This document shows, in pieces, positions 54,654 to 55,732 of a DNA stretch of 55,732 nt (the stretch's first letter is position 1; each line of letters opens with the position of its first letter). The notes beneath the pieces were generated by a model. That model searched no databases and was not told the DNA's origin. It saw nothing but the letters and a program-made list of their open reading frames with translations. The position numbers and the translations under genes are program-made. This DNA comes from Hydrogenophaga sp. Its GTDB lineage: Bacteria; Pseudomonadota; Gammaproteobacteria; Burkholderiales; Burkholderiaceae_C. The stretch is from the NCBI RefSeq assembly GCF_011390835.1, contig NZ_JAABRQ010000025.1, positions 1 through 55,732 of the forward strand, in the 5' to 3' direction.

Positions 54654-55406
54654 ATGAATGCTGACGAAGAAGACGGCACACGAAATGCAAAGTCAACCGT
54701 TGCCCTGATGGCTGAGTTGTCCGAGGTTACAAACGACAAAGGGCTCCAATTCCGTCTTGATGCGGTCACCAAGCGACTCGGATTCGAGCGATTTCTCGTT
54801 GGAATCGAATGGAAGGGGCCGGGTGGGGGTCGGCAGTTTCACATCAGTAGCGGTTATTCCCCGCAGTGGCAATCGCGCTACACACAACAGCAATACCTGG
54901 AGCGGGACCCCACAGTCGTACACTGCCAAACCAGCATGCAACCCATGGTCTGGAGGAATGAAAATTTCCTTTCGGCGCAGGCCATGGACATTCTCGAGGA
55001 CGCGCGCGCGCACCGCATGGGTCACGGCGTCAGTGTCGGGGTGCATGGCAAGAATGGGGTCAAGAGCATGCTCAGCCTTGCCCGCGATCAAGACATTGAG
55101 CGCAACCATCTGGAACGCGCGGAACTCATTGCATCCGCACAGGTGCTATCGGCCTGTGCCCATCTTGCGCTGCTCCGGATCGTTGGGATGGAAAGCCCCG
55201 TGTCTGGTACTGGCCGAATCACGCGCCAAGAGCGAGAGGTGATCCGGTGGGTGGCTGCCGGCAAGACCGGATGGGAGATTGGCCGAATCATGAGTATCTC
55301 AGAGCCCACTGTGGCTTTTCACGTCAAGAATGCAATGCAGAAGCTGGAGGTGAAGAACCGACCGCAAATGGTGGCGGTCGCGTTCCGGGCGGGGCTGATT
55401 GATTGA
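54654..55406 (+). CDS. LuxR-family quorum-sensing regulator with autoinducer-binding domain
   Basis: A 250-residue regulator. The N-terminal ligand domain has the invariant LuxR positions with canonical spacing: Trp72, Tyr76, Asp85, Pro86 and Trp100 (QWQSRYTQQQYLERDP, MVW), plus Gly in MGHGVSVGVHG. The C-terminal LuxR helix-turn-helix (about residues 188-250) reads ITRQEREVIRWVAAGKTGWE then IMSISEPTVAFHVKNAMQKL. It should bind an acyl-homoserine lactone. No luxI homologue is seen up to 55732, so it is a solo regulator or its synthase lies just outside. Confidence 0.9.
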   Translation: MNADEEDGTRNAKSTVALMAELSEVTNDKGLQFRLDAVTKRLGFERFLVGIEWKGPGGGRQFHISSGYSPQWQSRYTQQQYLERDPTVVHCQTSMQPMVWRNENFLSAQAMDILEDARAHRMGHGVSVGVHGKNGVKSMLSLARDQDIERNHLERAELIASAQVLSACAHLALLRIVGMESPVSGTGRITRQEREVIRWVAAGKTGWEIGRIMSISEPTVAFHVKNAMQKLEVKNRPQMVAVAFRAGLID

Positions 55407-55732
55407 TTTGACGAGCTTGACCGGCAGTTCTGGCGCGTGACGGATGCATTTGGATCCGGTCACCCAAGGGGAGACTGAGCTCCTGACGCCTGGGCCAGTC
55501 AAACTTTTGAGTTCTAAAAGGTGCGGAACGCATATGCCTATTCTGGCCAAGTGAGCCACTCAGCCCGGGGCGAAAAGGCCAGAAGTTCCGACCCAACGCT
55601 GCCACTCGATGCAGTCATAAACTATCGAAGTGCGAGCACCCGCTCTGCAGCGTGAGGACTAAACCGCTCGCGCGGTAGACGCTCCGGCTACGTTGTTGGC
55701 GTTTCGTTGCGCCCGTGATTCTGCGATGTTGG
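55407..55732. other. Right edge, no gene recognised
   Basis: About 330 bases after the LuxR gene. No open frame resembling an acyl-homoserine-lactone synthase or any other family is visible, and no clear terminator or attachment-site repeat is seen. Confidence 0.5.

Noticed and set aside
46739..55732. A second copy of the tRNA-Val 3' end marking the far attachment site
   Set aside because: Reading by eye found no convincing repeat of the T-arm to CCA sequence in the window; a computed alignment would be needed to exclude a degenerate copy.

Overview
The window looks like a chromosomal segment of a high-GC betaproteobacterium, most likely a Comamonadaceae member related to Hydrogenophaga or Acidovorax. 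This is inferred from protein families, gene order (isc cluster, dnaG-rpoD, zapA with 6S RNA), Lys/Ala/Pro-rich histone-like tails and short palindromic extragenic repeats; no database search was possible.

Layout. 1-4.7 kb: a higBA toxin-antitoxin pair with a perfect palindromic operator, then a partly decayed stretch holding a terC remnant and a BI-1/YccA-like remnant around a CNNM/CBS membrane protein and uppP. 5.1-17.5 kb: two acyl-CoA synthetases, rpoD with a long basic N-terminal tail, dnaG, gamma-glutamyltransferase and an orphan GspE/PilB-type ATPase. 17.6-20.8 kb: an H1-like/SWIB protein with 33-bp tandem repeats, rraA, a TauE/SafE permease, a 6S RNA gene downstream of zapA, and a small coiled-coil cell-division protein.

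20.8-29.8 kb: a cobalamin riboswitch leading a tightly overlapping corrinoid import and salvage operon (TonB receptor, signal-less binding protein, cobU, btuF, btuC, btuD, cobT, cobS, cobC). cobS carries an in-frame extragenic repeat in its N-terminal extension. 29.8-39.5 kb: housekeeping genes (nth, HDOD protein, aminotransferase, acyltransferase, alpha/beta hydrolase, 3'-5' exonuclease, uvrB) and a PhnD-like gene broken by one amber codon.

39.9-46.6 kb: an iron-sulfur assembly operon iscR-iscS-iscU-iscA-hscB-hscA-fdx with a near-consensus IscR type 1 site at its promoter and a terminator-like hairpin between iscA and hscB, followed by dnaQ.

46.66 kb to the end: tRNA-Val(CAC), a tyrosine recombinase immediately downstream of it, and probably the interior of an integrated element. 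Its most unusual content is a minus-strand operon (52.3 to 48.2 kb) encoding a Lon/MoxR-like AAA+ ATPase, a HAD-fold phosphatase of the type linked to RNA repair proteins, a small zinc-ribbon protein, two different calcineurin-like phosphoesterases and a BPSL0761-like protein. The ATPase ribosome-binding site is buried in a perfect hairpin. This cassette is my best candidate for an undescribed system, possibly nucleic-acid end repair or defence. A CAP-domain lipoprotein and a LuxR-type quorum regulator with an upstream lux box finish the window.
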